Source: Lactifluus volemus (lineage: Eukaryota > Basidiomycota > Agaricomycetes > Russulales > Russulaceae). From it: a stretch of DNA of 64,000 nt. The position numbers and the translations under genes are program-made. The stretch is taken from positions 1 through 64,000 of the forward strand of contig WTXI01000136.1 in NCBI GenBank assembly GCA_022376515.1, written 5' to 3'. The notes under the pieces are model-generated. The model worked only from the letters and a program-made list of their open reading frames with translations, searched no databases and had not been told where the DNA came from. Shown piece by piece: positions 11,393 to 22,446 of the stretch (positions are counted from its first letter, which is position 1; each line of letters starts with the position of its first letter).

Positions 11393-14300
11393 TTGTTCCC
11401 ACGCATCAAATTCGGCTGCACTGTCACTTTACTGTACTGTGCGGCAACACTATTCCGGACCCGCTTATCGTTATGGAACGGGCTGTAATTGACGTCCCCA
11501 CCTGTACCAGTACTAGTGGCGTAGCCCAGCAAGACACATTAGGAATCGCAGGCACACTGCCGGTGTCAAGCCAGGCCGCTCCTTTGATCTACTGTCTTGT
11601 TTCTGTGATCAACCTCCGCGATGGTTCCTTGTTCCGTTAGAATTCCGTCGCGAGCGCATCGTAATCTACGTCACTGCGCGTTTGAAAGTACGTTTCGAGA
11701 AACCATGTTCAACTCAGGTCCCAGATCCTTCCATTACTTTCACACCGCTGCTTTCCGAGTCCCGCCCAGATTCCTAGTTGGTGTTGCCTGTCGCCTATAT
11801 CAATACCGTATGTCCTGGTGGTTTCGCTGCCAGATCTAAAGACATGTCCGTTTCTCCCCTTCGCTTTACTTCCTCAGTCAGGGTCGGTGATGTTGCTCGC
11901 GCCGTTGTCGCCCGCGACACTGCACGTGCACGGAAATTTCTTGCTGGTACCCAGCCACATGGCCCGATAGCCCATAAGACACCAGAGCTCCGTCGGCGCC
12001 GTGCCGTGGCGAGCAAAGACAGCCATGGTGACAGCCGCGGCCACGCTCAAGTTAATCTTGCCGACGACGGGAAGGTTGTTGACGATACTATTGATGTCAC
12101 TGATGCTGGTCTGCTCGTGATCTCCTCACCACATCTGTCACGCTACTGATAATTGTCATGTCCTAGCCTTGATATATACCGCCACGGTCGGGGTCGGCAG
12201 CCCGCCCACTGATTATGCCCTTATTATCGACACCGGCAGTTCCAATACCTGGGTTGGTGCGACTAAGAAGTACAGAAAGACAGGTACCTCCAAGGAAACT
12301 AGAAATGACGTAGTAAGTCACGGCTCTGTCCAGCATAGGCCGATATTTGTCCTCAAATTTATCTCTTAGTCAGTCGGCTATGGGTCGGCTCTTCAGTGGG
12401 AGGGAATGTGGGCATCTTTTGTTTTCCGGCGCTTCGTGGCTGTCAGATGCTATCTTGTGATTCTAGACACGGACCAGGTGACGCTCTCTCCCTCGCTCAC
12501 CATCAAGTCCCAAAGCATCGGCGTTGCTTCCTCTTCTCAAGGATTCGAGGGTTTCGATGGTATCCTCGGGTACTATTTTCTACTTCCTGTCAAGGTGCCC
12601 TATCGTTTGACTCAATCACAAATTCGCAGTATTGGCCCCGTCGATCTCACTCAGGGTACGATTGGGGGGAGAACTCCTGTCCCCACCATAACAGATAGTC
12701 TTTTCAAACAAGGCTCGATTACTACGGAGTCTATCGGCATTTTCTACCAACCATCTACTTCGACGGGCAGCATTGCCAACGGAGAGCTCACGTTCGGAGG
12801 TATCGATTCGTCCAAGTTCTTATTTTTATTCAATTAGTGTCGCGCTGTGAGACTGAAGCGGTTATAAAAGGATCGTCGGCGATGTGAATTATGTACCGAT
12901 CACGAGCACCCCGAATGCAGGCCACTATTGGGGTATCGATCAAAGCGTCACCTACGGTTCCAGTGGAGAAACAATCTTAGGGTTGACCTCTGGTATCGTT
13001 GACACTGGAACTACACTCGTTCTCCTTGCCACTGGTTCGATTCTTTCCCAACATCGTATATCATCGCGCTCAAGGCTGTGAATATCCCCACAGACGCATA
13101 CCAGAAGTACCAGCAAGTTACTGGTGCAACGCTCGACGAGTTCGTTCTGCCCTGTTCAACTCCGAGTCGGGGCTGAGGAGGCAACTAATTACCACAATTT
13201 CTAGGACGACTGGTTATCTTACTATCACTGCTTCCCAGTACCAGAATCTGCAGTCGCTGTTCTTCAACATTGGGGGCATCTCGTATGAGCTGACCCCCAA
13301 CGCCCAAATCTGGCCTCGTTCGTTGAATGGCCAGATCAATGGTGATAAGGATAGCATCTATCTAGTCGTGGGCGACAATGGAAAGCCGTCGGGTCAGGGG
13401 CTTGACTTCCTCAGTATGACTTCCTTCACTTGAGTAGAACTTTCATGCTAACTGGCATATTTTATCCAGACGGGTTCGCGTTCCTGCAACGTTACTACAG
13501 TGTGTACGACGTAACTAACTCACGAGTGGGGCTGGCGGCCACGCCGTTTACCTTTGCCGAAACCAACTAACTGGCGGGGGTCTGTCAAGTATGGAATCAG
13601 CGGTACGAGGGAAGTTCACTCAGCGCTGGCTGAGGAGGTTTTTGTGTTTTCGATGTACTTGTAGTGGAATTTTGTCGTCGATAAACAGCGATAACTCGAT
13701 CTATGGTTCAAATGGTATTTGTCCCTCATAAATTTCATAAACTTTCACCAATTCCTCGCATGCCTTGTCCCGCCTGCATGCACACAATTTGTCTGGAGAG
13801 CCGGTCACTACGAGGAGATTGTGCACCACTTAGAAGAGTATATGTAGTCCGAGCGAGAGTGCTGCAAGGGGCTTGGCTTCGGGTGAGCATGTCTGAGATC
13901 CTGATCTTAGGCTACACGATCTACATGACGGGGCGCAAAGTTTGGACCCAGATACTCCCGAATAAGGATAATCAATAGAATGAAGAATGAATATTCATTA
14001 TGCAAAAACTGTGAGATTAAAAACAGGGTTAGATGCTCTATGCTTACGTATTTGAACAGGGATGGAATGGAAAAGGAACAGAACGCAGAGTCACAGAGGG
14101 AGATTAATAAGCCCTTTTACCACAGAAAAATGGCAAGAGAGGAAAACTTCATCAGACAAGCTTGGCAGGAGTCGGTTGCCCAGGCGAAGATACACAGTTG
14201 CCCTTTGCAGATGGGGGCTGCGACCAGCGCGCAATTGGGGGACTGGTGCTGGCACCAGCACCGGCCCACCAGACAGAGCGTGCCGGAGAAACCTCCCGGG

Positions 14301-14640
14301 ATCCAGTCTCGCTCTCACACAGCGACACAACACGCATGTGCCGTGGCTGCCTGTGCGATGCAGATGTGGGATGGGCGTCCACGACTCACGTTACGCGTCA
14401 CGGTGATGCCCTAGACAGCACAGTGACTGTGAGGTGGCTGAGACTGCACTGTGATATTTCAAACTCAGTCACACTTCACAGTTTGACAACGCGCTGTGAA
14501 GCACGTGAAGCACTGTGCACAGTAGGCATTATTGTTGACACTCTTGGTCATACTCAAAGCTACACATCTTCAGAAACAATTTTTCATCACTTCCATCAGT
14601 TTTTTTCTGGATGTTGGTTCAATTTCTTCCACATAGTAGT
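11393..14640 (+). repeat. tandem unit 2 of protease array
   Basis: Second repeat, starting at GTTCCCACGCATCAAATTC, which also opens unit 3 at about 16324. It contains protease copy 2 and the 3' flank (13571-14640). The flank again ends in the CACAG/CTGTG-rich block (14409-14520) and the stretch TTGTTGACACTCTTGG. Beyond 14640 it passes into hAT transposon sequence that is absent at the same place in unit 1. Confidence 0.75.
11844..13570 (+). pseudogene. A1 aspartic protease copy 2, frameshifted
   Basis: Nearly complete protease with the same nine-exon layout as copies 3 and 4. Both catalytic motifs are present (DTGSSNTWVGA near 12230 and IVDTGTTLVLLAT near 13000), as is the C-terminus GLAATPFTFAETN with TAA at 13568-13570. 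The third exon reads GGGTCGGCTCTTCAGTGGG where copy 3 has GGGTCGGGCGCTTTCAGTGG, a net loss of two bases. This breaks the frame near residue 150, before the flap region. Elsewhere the sequence remains open and close to copy 3, so the lesion looks recent. A different acceptor could restore the frame only by dropping the conserved YGSG region. Family role: secreted acid protease. Confidence 0.78.
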
Positions 14641-14799
14641 TATCCCTCACCGAGCCATTTCAGCACCCATCACAAATGTCGGTCTGACTTACCTCTCTGC
14701 CCCATTCGCTGCCCCTTCAATTCTGCGTTCACTTCTTCAACCACTACCTCTCGACCATCCTTGGGGCCACTAGCCCGAGTGTGACACGCCGGCACCCAT

Positions 14800-15352
14800 G
14801 CCATACCCTCTCTCGCCCATGATGCCACAGTAGCAACAAACACCCTTGATGCTTGGACCTGCTCGGAGCTGGCTCAACTAGTCGATGAGAAAGATCAGAT
14901 TACAGTTGCTGATGAGCTACGACGTTACATTGAGGAGGGCCTTATAGAAGAAGCTGAATATACCAATGATTTTAGTCTCACAAGGTACTGGCAAGTGAGT
15001 TCTCGTTGAAGTTTGCGTTCAGTTTTTTTTTTCGCAGTGAACATCTCGGTGCTTATGTCAGCACTTTCAAGTTGTGCCCGCTATCCTTGCGGGCGTTGTT
15101 CATCGCTCATTGCACTCACCGCTCACACTGGCACTTGAATATTCTTTTTTACATTCAATCTGATTACGTTTTCAGGCCAGACGATACCAGTTTCTGGCCC
15201 TGTATCGCGTTGCACTTGATGTCCTTCCTGTTCAAGCCTCCTCAGTTGCATGTGAATGTGTGTTCTCATCAAGCAAAGAGACCATCATGTGCCACAGCCG
15301 CCTCTCCACTGAACTCATGGAGGTTCTGCAATTTCTCAAGTACACATATTGA
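14800..15352 (+). pseudogene. hAT transposase C-terminal fragment
   Basis: Two exons joined by an intron at about 14995-15176 give DELRRYIEEGLIEEAEYTND, then RYWQARRYQFLALYRVALDV and SSVACECVFSSSKET, ending LMEVLQFLKYTY and TGA at 15350-15352. This is the hAT dimerisation domain pattern (W...YP.L..mA.dvL.i.aSs...ErvFS). The catalytic RNase-H part and the BED zinc finger are missing upstream, so the enzyme is dead. The ErvFS motif reads ECVFS here. Confidence 0.75.
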
Positions 15353-15629
15353 CAAGATCATCTCAATCTGATGGAGGGTTTGATAACTTCGGAAGAGGAC
15401 TTATTAGATGCAGAAACATCATCTATTTCGAACTGATGAAGTGCGAGAGCTACTGTGAAAGGTCAAATTAACAGCCTCATTGGATTGTTAAATGGGGAAG
15501 CATCGTAATTCTTGTAGATACATCAAAACTTTATTAAAAACAGTTGAAAATGTCGATTTTTTTCGTGGTCTATAAATAGTTACAGTGGTAAGAGCAGTGA
15601 TTGCCTTCACTTCACAATACAGTACAGTA

Positions 15630-16289
15630 CAGTGTTCGGTCACTCCTTGACACAGTAGATTGAGATTTGGGTTTTGTCATCCCCATGCCACAAATTTGGC
15701 AATTCTGAGTCGGTATGATTATTGAGTGGTATCTCAAGCCTATATCTACAAAATTTCAAGCCAATAAAAGATGTTTAATACAATGAACGACATTGATTTG
15801 TGAATAGAGTCCAATTACCACGAAATTCACTCCTTGACACAGTGTGTCATCCGTGTGACACCTGTTATCTACGTTCCCACACCGCTAATCAGCTGTCAAT
15901 CCAAAGTGATATGTGAGGGGATGCGAGGTCGATTGGATCGGGCTTTCACGCAAATGTCACGCAGACTCCCACTCATCAAGCCATCTGTTTTGTCTGATTT
16001 TTCATGACACCAATTGTTGCCAATGTCAGCATGTTTCATGCCTAATTTTTAGAACCACTGTAGTCTATCAGAATATCTGTACATGAGTGGTCGAAAAGTT
16101 GGTACAATCAAAAAAATGCTAAATTTGGTGTAATGACCAGTATGCTGCCCTAACGACTTGTTAAAAATTTTGAGATTTTTTATATGTATAGAGTAGACAT
16201 AACAGATTAACTTTTGTTAGTGAAGTTAAGTGAATGGACGAGATTTGAGAGTGACAAGGCTTACTGTGTCAAGGAGTGACCGAACACTG
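15630..16289. mobile_element. 660-bp MITE with perfect TIRs and TA target duplication
   Basis: Starts CAGTGTTCGGTCACTCCTTG at 15630, and the exact reverse complement ends at 16289. The inverted repeat is perfect for 28 bases (15630-15657 and 16262-16289). TA flanks both ends (15628-15629 and 16290-16291), as expected for Tc1/mariner-type insertion. The inside is AT-rich with no open transposase frame. A direct partial copy of the terminal repeat (TCACTCCTTGACACAGT) lies at 15827-15843. It sits inside the hAT relic and so inserted later. Confidence 0.9.
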
Positions 16290-16774
16290 TACTTCACAGC
16301 ACACTTTGATCACTGTGAAATGTGTTCCCACGCATCAAATTCGGCTGCACTTGTCACTTTACTGCACTGTGCGGCAACACTATTCCGGACCCGCCTATCG
16401 TTATGCAACGGGCTGTAATTGACGTCCCCACCTATAACAGTACTAGTGGCGTAGCCCAGCAAGACACATTAGGAATCGCAGGCAACACTGCCAGTGTTCA
16501 GCCAGGCCGCTCCTTTGGTCTATTGTCTTGTTTCTGTGATCAACCTCCGCGATGGTTCCTTGTTCCGTTAGAATTCCGTCGCGAACGCATCATAATCTAC
16601 GTCACGGCGCGTTTGAAAGTACATTTCGAGAAACCATGTTCAACTCAGGTCCCAGATCCTTCCATTACTTTCACACCGCTGCTTTCCGAGTCCCGCCCAG
16701 ATTCCTAGTTGGTGTTGCCTGTCGCCTATATCAATACCGTATGTCCTGGTGGTTTCGCTGCCAGATCTAAAGAC

Positions 16775-18500
16775 ATGTCCGTTTCTCCCCTTCGCTTTAC
16801 TTCCTCAGTCAGGGTCGGTGATGTTGCTCGCGCCGTTGTCGCCCGCGACACTGCACGTGCACAGAAGTTTCTTGCTGGTACCCAGCCACATGGCCCGATA
16901 GCCCATAAGACACCAGAGCTCCGTCGGCGCGGTGCCGTGGCGGGCAAAGACAGTGGTGACAGCCGCGGTCAAGCTCAAGTTGGTCTTTCCGACGACGCGC
17001 AGGCTGTTGATGATACTATTGATGCCACTGATGCTGGTCTGCTCGTGATCTCCTCACAACATCCGTCACGCTACTGATAATTGTCATGTCTTAGCCTTGA
17101 TATATACCGCCTCGCTCGGTGTCGGTAGCCCGCCTACTGATTATGTCCTTATTATCGACACCGGCAGTTCCAATACCTGGGTTGGTGCGAATAAGAAGTA
17201 CAAAAAGACAAGTACCTCCAAGGACACGGGAAGGGACGTAGTAAGTCACGGCTCTGTCCAGCATAGGCCGATATTTGTCCTCAATTTTATCTCTTAGTCA
17301 GTCGGCTATGGGTCGGGCGCTTTCAGTGGGAGGGAATGTGGGCATCTTTTATTTTCCATCGCTTCGTGGCTGTCAGATGCTATCTTGTGATTCTAGACAC
17401 GGACCATGTGACGCTCTCTCCCTCGCTCACCATCAAGTCCCAAAGCATCGGCGTTGCTTCCTCTTCTCGAGGATTCGCGGGTTTCGATGGTATCCTCGGG
17501 TACTATTTTCTACTTCCTGTCAAGGCGCCCTATCGTTTGACTCAATCACAAATTCGCAGTATTGGCCCCGTCGATCTCACTCAGGGTACGATTGGGGGGA
17601 GAACTCCTGTCCCCACCATAACAGATAGTCTTTTCAAACAAGGCTCGATTACTACGGAGTCTATCGGCATTTTCTACCAACCATCTACTTCGGCGGGCAG
17701 CATTGCCAACGGAGAGCTCACGTTCGGAGGTATCGATTCGTCCAAGTTCTTATTTTTATTCAATTAGTGTCGCGCTGTGAGACTGAAGCGGTTATAAAAG
17801 GATCGTCGGCGATGTGAATTATGTACCGATCACGAGCACCCCGCGTGCAGGCCGCTATTGGGGTATCGATCAAAGCGTCACCTACGGTTCCAGTGGAGAA
17901 ACAATCTTAGGGTTGACCTCTGGTATCGTTGACACTGGAACTACACTCGTTCTCCTTGCCACTGGTTCGATTCTTTCCCAACATCGTATATCATCGCGCT
18001 CAAGGCTGTGAATATCCCCACAGACGCATACCAGAAGTACCAGCAAGTTACTGGTGCAACGCTCGACGAGTTCGTTCTGCCCTGTTCAACTCCGAGTCGG
18101 GGCTGAGGAGGCAACTAATTACCACAATTTCTAGGACGAATGGTTATCTTACTATCACTGCTTCCCAGTTCCAGAATCTGCAGTCGCTGTTCTTCAACAT
18201 TGGGGGCATCTCGTATGAGCTGACCCCCAACGCCCAAATCTGGCCTCGTTCGTTGAATGGCCAGATCAATGGTGATAAGGATAGTATCTATCTAGTCGTG
18301 GGCGACACTGGAAAGCCGTCGGGTCAGGGGCTTGACTTCCTCAGTATGACTTCCTTCACTTGAGTAGAACTTTCATGCTAACTGGCATATCTTATCCAGA
18401 CGGGTTCGCGTTCCTGCAACGTTACTACAGTGTGTACGACGTAACTAACTCACGAGTGGGGCTGGCGGCCACGCCGTTTACCTTTGCCGAAACCAACTAA
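16775..18500 (+). CDS. A1 aspartic protease copy 3, intact (polyporopepsin-like)
   Basis: Pepsin-fold acid protease that hydrolyses peptide bonds with two catalytic aspartates; relatives are secreted. Nine exons can be joined with consistent phase. They give the propeptide SPLRFTSSVRVGDVARAVV, TASLGVGSPPTDYVLIIDTG, SSNTWVGANKKY, the flap region SVGYGSGAFSG, VTLSPSLTIKSQSIGVASSS, GFDGILGIGPVDLTQG, ELTFGGIDSSK, DVNYVPITSTP, WGIDQSVTYGSSGETILG, the second catalytic DTGTT, NLQSLFFNIGG, NAQIWPRSLNGQ and a C-terminus ending AATPFTFAETN. Introns lie for example at 17044-17095, 17240-17298, 17337-17397, 17496-17545 and 18345-18400. The ATG at 16775 directly starts the propeptide. I see no convincing signal peptide in frame, and a TAG closes the frame about 70 bases upstream, so a missing first exon is possible. 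Confidence 0.8.
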
Positions 18501-19420
18501 CTGGCGGGGGTCTGTCAAGTATGGAATCAGCGGTACGAGGGAAGTTCACTCAGCGCTGGCTGAGGAGGTTTTTGTGTTTTCGATGTAATTGTAGTGGAAT
18601 TTTGTCGTTGTTGATGTACGATAAACAGCGATAACTCGATCTATGGTTCAAATGGTATTTGTCCCTCATAAATTTCATAAACTTTCACCAATTCCTCGCA
18701 CGCCTTGTCCCGCCTGCATGCACACAATTTGTCTGGAGAGCCAGTCACTACGAGGAGATTGTGCACCGCTTAGAAGAGTATATGTAGTCCGAGCGAGAGT
18801 GCTGCAAGGGGCTTGGCTTCGGGTGAGCATGTCTGAGATCCTGATCTTAGGCTACACGATCTACATGACGGGGCGCTAAGTTTGGACCCAGATACTCCCG
18901 CATAAGGATAATCAATAGAATGAAGAATGAATATTCATTATGCACAAACTGTGAGATTAAAAATAGGGTTAGATGCTCTATGCTTATGTATTTGAACAGG
19001 GATGGAATGGAAAAGAACGCAGAGTCACAGAGGGAGATTAATAAACCTTTTTACCACAGAAAAAAGGCAAGAGGAAAACTTCATCAGACAAGCTTGGCAG
19101 GAGTCGGTTGCCCAGGCGAAGATGCACAGTTGCCCTTTACAGATGGGGGCACCGGCCCACCAGACAGAGCGTGCCGGAGAAACCTCCCGGGATCCAGCTA
19201 TCCAGTCTCGCTCTCACGCAGCGACACAACAGGCATGTGCCGTGGCTGCCTGTGTGATGCAGATGTGGCGCCCGCGAGTCACGTTACGCGTCACGGTGAC
19301 AGTGCCCTGAGTGCCTGTTTCTCGCACTGGCACGCGAGTCACTTCCTGACCGCGTATCATATAAACCCAAAGTTATAATATCCTAAGCTACTCGCCGTCT
19401 ACATTTGAGCGGATACCACT
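18501..19420. other. shared 3' flank of unit 3 and duplicated RAD4 promoter
   Basis: Counterpart of 10346-11160, 13571-14410 and 22447-23591. Open frames in it (for example 18920-19378) are not kept in length or frame between units, because small indels differ, so I read them as non-coding. The last 100 bases, with TATAAACCC and CTACTCGCCGTCTACATTTG, match the sequence just ahead of true RAD4. Confidence 0.65.
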
Positions 19421-20345
19421 ATGTCAACAACCAAGTTAGCCAGCAACAGTGAAGATGAGTTTGATTGGGAGGAAGTTGCAGTACCGACTTAGAACTGGAT
19501 TCAGAAGACTGGGCCATCTACAAGACCCAACATTGAAGTAACACTCGAAGTACATCCTACACAAAGCAAGGACAGAACACAGTACGCAGTCTTTGTCGTT
19601 CTTCGCAGAACGAACGTGTCACGGTTGAGACTGCTACAGGAAGAAACATGCAGGGAGGATTTCCCATGCTGAACGCCTCCTCTGCATCGATTGTCACAAA
19701 GCACATACTGTAGCGCTGATTGCTAATGCTTTCGTACGCAACAGATGGATAAACGACGAACTTCTCCAGGTGTGCATGCCCTTCCTTTCCTTTTCCTACC
19801 CCAGGCCTGACTTTGACCTTTCAGGCTCACCTTCTGTCCCTCACCCCTCTCGCAGTCCAAAATTCGTTCGCGATGATCCACAAATCCCGTATTCCGGACT
19901 TTGTACTACGTGGTTATTTCTATGAACAAGCTGTGTCACACCTCGCATCGTGGTGGGCGGATACCTTTTTCACCCTCAAGCCCCCAGGACATCTTCGTAG
20001 CCGCACGTTTGAGGACGTCCAGCGTGTCCTTCATTCTAGTGGCTTAGTTGACACCACAGGCAAAGGGAAGGGAAAAGCCCTTCCTGAGGATGTCGACCCG
20101 CTAGAGGGTCTATTTGAGGATGGCAAGGTGGAGGTCGTACAGAGCCTTATGAAGCACGCACCGATGCGCTCGGGCTCGCGAGACGTGAGTTTGCAACTTT
20201 TCACTGCGCTCTGTCGTGCTCTTGACATACCCGCGTGTCTTGTGGTAAGCTTGCAGAGGGTCCCGTGGCAAACGAATGTCGGTCGACCAGGAACACCTGT
20301 TAAGCCAAAACGAGCTAGTTCTAAGGGGAACTTTTGCGGGAGGGG
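19421..20345 (+). pseudogene. truncated 5' duplicate of RAD4
   Basis: Closely matches the first part of the complete RAD4 gene at 23592. It opens ATGTCAACAACCAAGTTAGC and has the same first introns and the same transglutaminase-fold start (LLSLTPLAVQNSF, WWADTFFTLKP, VQRVLHSSGLVDT, FTALCRALDIPA). Thirteen bases missing near 19488 bring TAG into frame at 19490-19492 after the acidic leader. The copy then stops in the middle of the TGD domain at about 20330-20345, where protease upstream sequence begins. No BHD domains follow. It cannot encode a repair protein. Confidence 0.88.
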
Positions 20346-20654
20346 CCGCCAAGGGGCTTTAATTGACGTCTCCACCTATACCAGTACTAGTGGCGTATCT
20401 CAGCAGGACACATTAGGAATCGCAGGCACACTGCCAGTGTTAAGCCAGGCCGCTCGAACCCCTCCTTTTGTCTACTGTCTTGTTTCTGTGATCAACCTCT
20501 GCAATGGTTCCTTGTTCCGTTAGAATTCCGTCGTGAGCGCATCATGATCTCCGTCACGGCGCGTTTGAAAGTACATTTATGTTCAACTCAAGTCCCAGAT
20601 CCTTCCGTTACTTTCACACCGCGAGTCCCGCCCATTCCTATCTGGTGTTGCCTG

Positions 20655-20680
20655 TGAACTCGCCTATATAATAGCGCATG
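20655..20680 (+). promoter_or_regulatory. possible TATA element ahead of protease copy 4
   Basis: CGCCTATATAATAGCGC lies about 45 bases before the propeptide ATG at 20712. Copies 1-3 have weaker versions (for example GCCTATATCAATACCG). If this is the TATA box, translation would start at 20712 with no signal peptide. Sequence-based guess only. Confidence 0.3.
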
Positions 20681-20711
20681 TCCTGGCGGTTTCGCTGCCG
20701 GATCTAAAGAC

Positions 20712-22446
20712 ATGTCCGTTTCTCCCCTTCGCTTTACTTCCTCAGTCAGGGTCGGTGATGTTGCTCGCGCCGTTGTCACCCGCGACGCTGCACGTGCACA
20801 GAAGTTTCTTGCTGGTACCCAGCCACATGGCCCGATAGCCCATAAGACACCAGAGCTCCGTCGGCGCGGTGCCGTGGCGGGCAAAGACAGTGGTGACAGC
20901 CGCGGTCAAGCTCAAGTTGGTCTTTCCGACGACACGCAGGCCGTTGACGATACTATTGATGCCACTGATACTGGTCTGCTCGTGATCTCCTCACAACATC
21001 CGTCACGCTACTGATAATTGTCACGTCCCAGCCTTGATATATACCGCCTCGCTCGGTGTCGGTAGCCCGCCTACTGATTATGTCCTTATTATCGACACCG
21101 GCAGTTCCAATACCTGGGTTGGTGCGAATAAGAAGTACAAAAAGACAAGTACCTCCAAGGACACGGGAAGGGACGTAGTAAGTCACAGCTCTGTCCAGCA
21201 TAAGCCGACGTTTGTCCTCAATTTTATCTCTTAGTCGGTTAGCTATGGGTCGGGCTTTTTCCGTGGGAGGGAATGTGGGCATCTTTTATTTTCCATCGCT
21301 TCGTGGCTGTCAGATGCTATCTTGTGATTCTAGACACGGACCATGTGACGCTCTCTCCCTCGCTCACCGTCAAGTCCCAAAGCATCGGCGTTGCTTCCAC
21401 TTCTCGAGGATTCAATAATGTTGATGGTATCCTCGGGTACTATTTTCTACTTCCTGTCAAGGCGCCCTATCGTTTGACTCAATCACAAATTCGCAGTATT
21501 GGCCCCGTCGATCTCACTCAGGGCACGATTGGGGGGGGAACTCCTGTCCCCACCATAACAGATAATCTTTTCAAACAAGGCACGATTACTACGGAGTCTA
21601 TCGGCATTTTCTACCAACCATCTACTTCGGCGGGCAGCATTGCCAACGGCGAGCTCACATTCGGAGGGATCGATTCGTCCAAGTTCTTATTTTTGCTCAA
21701 TTAGTGTCGCGCTGTGAGACTGAAGCGGTTATAAAAGGATCGTCGGCGATGTGAACTATGTACCGATCTCGGGAACCTCGCCTGCAAGCCGCTATTGGGG
21801 AGTCGATCAAACCATCGTCTACGGTTCCAGGGGAGAATTAATCTTAGGGTTGACCTCTGGTATCGTTGACACTGGAACCACACTCATTCTCATTGCCACT
21901 GGTTCGATTCTTTCCTAACGCCGTATATCATCACACTCAATGCTGTGAATCTCCTTCCCCACAGACGCATTCCAGACGTACCAGCAAATTACTGGTGCAA
22001 CGCTCGATCAGTTCGTTCTGCACTGTCCAACTCAGAGCTGAGAAGGCAACTAATTTCCACGATTTCCTTGTGTCTTCTAGGACGACTGGTCTTCTTACTA
22101 TCACTGCTTCCCAGTTTGAGAATCTGCAGTCGCTGTTCTTCAACATTGGGGGCATCTCGTATGAGCTTACGCCGAACGCCCAAATCTGGCCTCGTTCGTT
22201 GAATGCCCAGATCGGTGGTGATGCGAATAGCATCTACCTCGTCGTCTCCGACCTTCAAAGCCCGTCGGGTCAGGGTCTCGACTTCATCAGTATGACTTCC
22301 TTTACTTGAGTAGAACTTTCATGCTAACTGGCATATTTTATCCAGACGGGTTCGCGTTCCTGCAGCGTTACTACAGTGTGTATGACGTAACTAACTCACA
22401 AGTGGGGCTGGCGGCCACGCCGCTTACCTTTGCTGAAACCAACTAA
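20712..22446 (+). CDS. A1 aspartic protease copy 4, intact (polyporopepsin-like)
   Basis: Second copy that splices into a complete reading frame with the same nine-exon plan as copy 3. The product shows the propeptide SPLRFTSSVRVGDVARAVV, catalytic IIDTGSSNTWVGANKKY, VSYGSGFFRGREY, VKSQSIGVASTSRGF, NVDGILGIGPVDLTQG, TIGGGTPVPTITDNLFKQG, NGELTFGGIDSSK, YVPISGTSPASRYWGVDQ, catalytic GIVDTGTTLILIAT, DAFQTYQQITGATLD, FFNIGGISYELTPNAQIWP, SIYLVVSDLQSPSGQGLDF and a C-terminus ending AATPLTFAETN, with TAA at 22444-22446. It is more diverged from copy 3 than copy 2 is, and shares features with copy 1 (DAFQ, LQSPSGQG). Role by family: extracellular acid protease. The start and the lack of a visible signal peptide are as uncertain as in copy 3. 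Confidence 0.8.

Larger units (their letters stand above)
14400..16325 (+). mobile_element. decayed hAT-family DNA transposon
   Basis: Segment between protease units 2 and 3 that interrupts the repeat pattern. It carries a degenerate hAT transposase C-terminus (14800-15352) and a nested MITE (15630-16289). It begins in a block of interleaved CACAG/CTGTG motifs, the kind of subterminal repeat hAT transposases bind, and ends near CACTGTGAAATGTG. I could not find a clean terminal inverted repeat or 8-bp target duplication, so both limits are estimates. In unit 1 the same left block is followed directly by unit 2 sequence. Confidence 0.6.
16322..20340 (+). repeat. tandem unit 3 of protease array, extended into RAD4 5' end
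   Basis: Third repeat: protease copy 3, the shared 3' flank (18501-19420) and, unlike units 1 and 2, the promoter and first exons of RAD4 (19421-20330). Homology to true RAD4 stops at CTAAGGGGAA near 20330, and homology to the protease upstream region resumes at about 20358 (TTAATTGACGTC). The junction is therefore visible to within about 30 bases. Confidence 0.78.
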
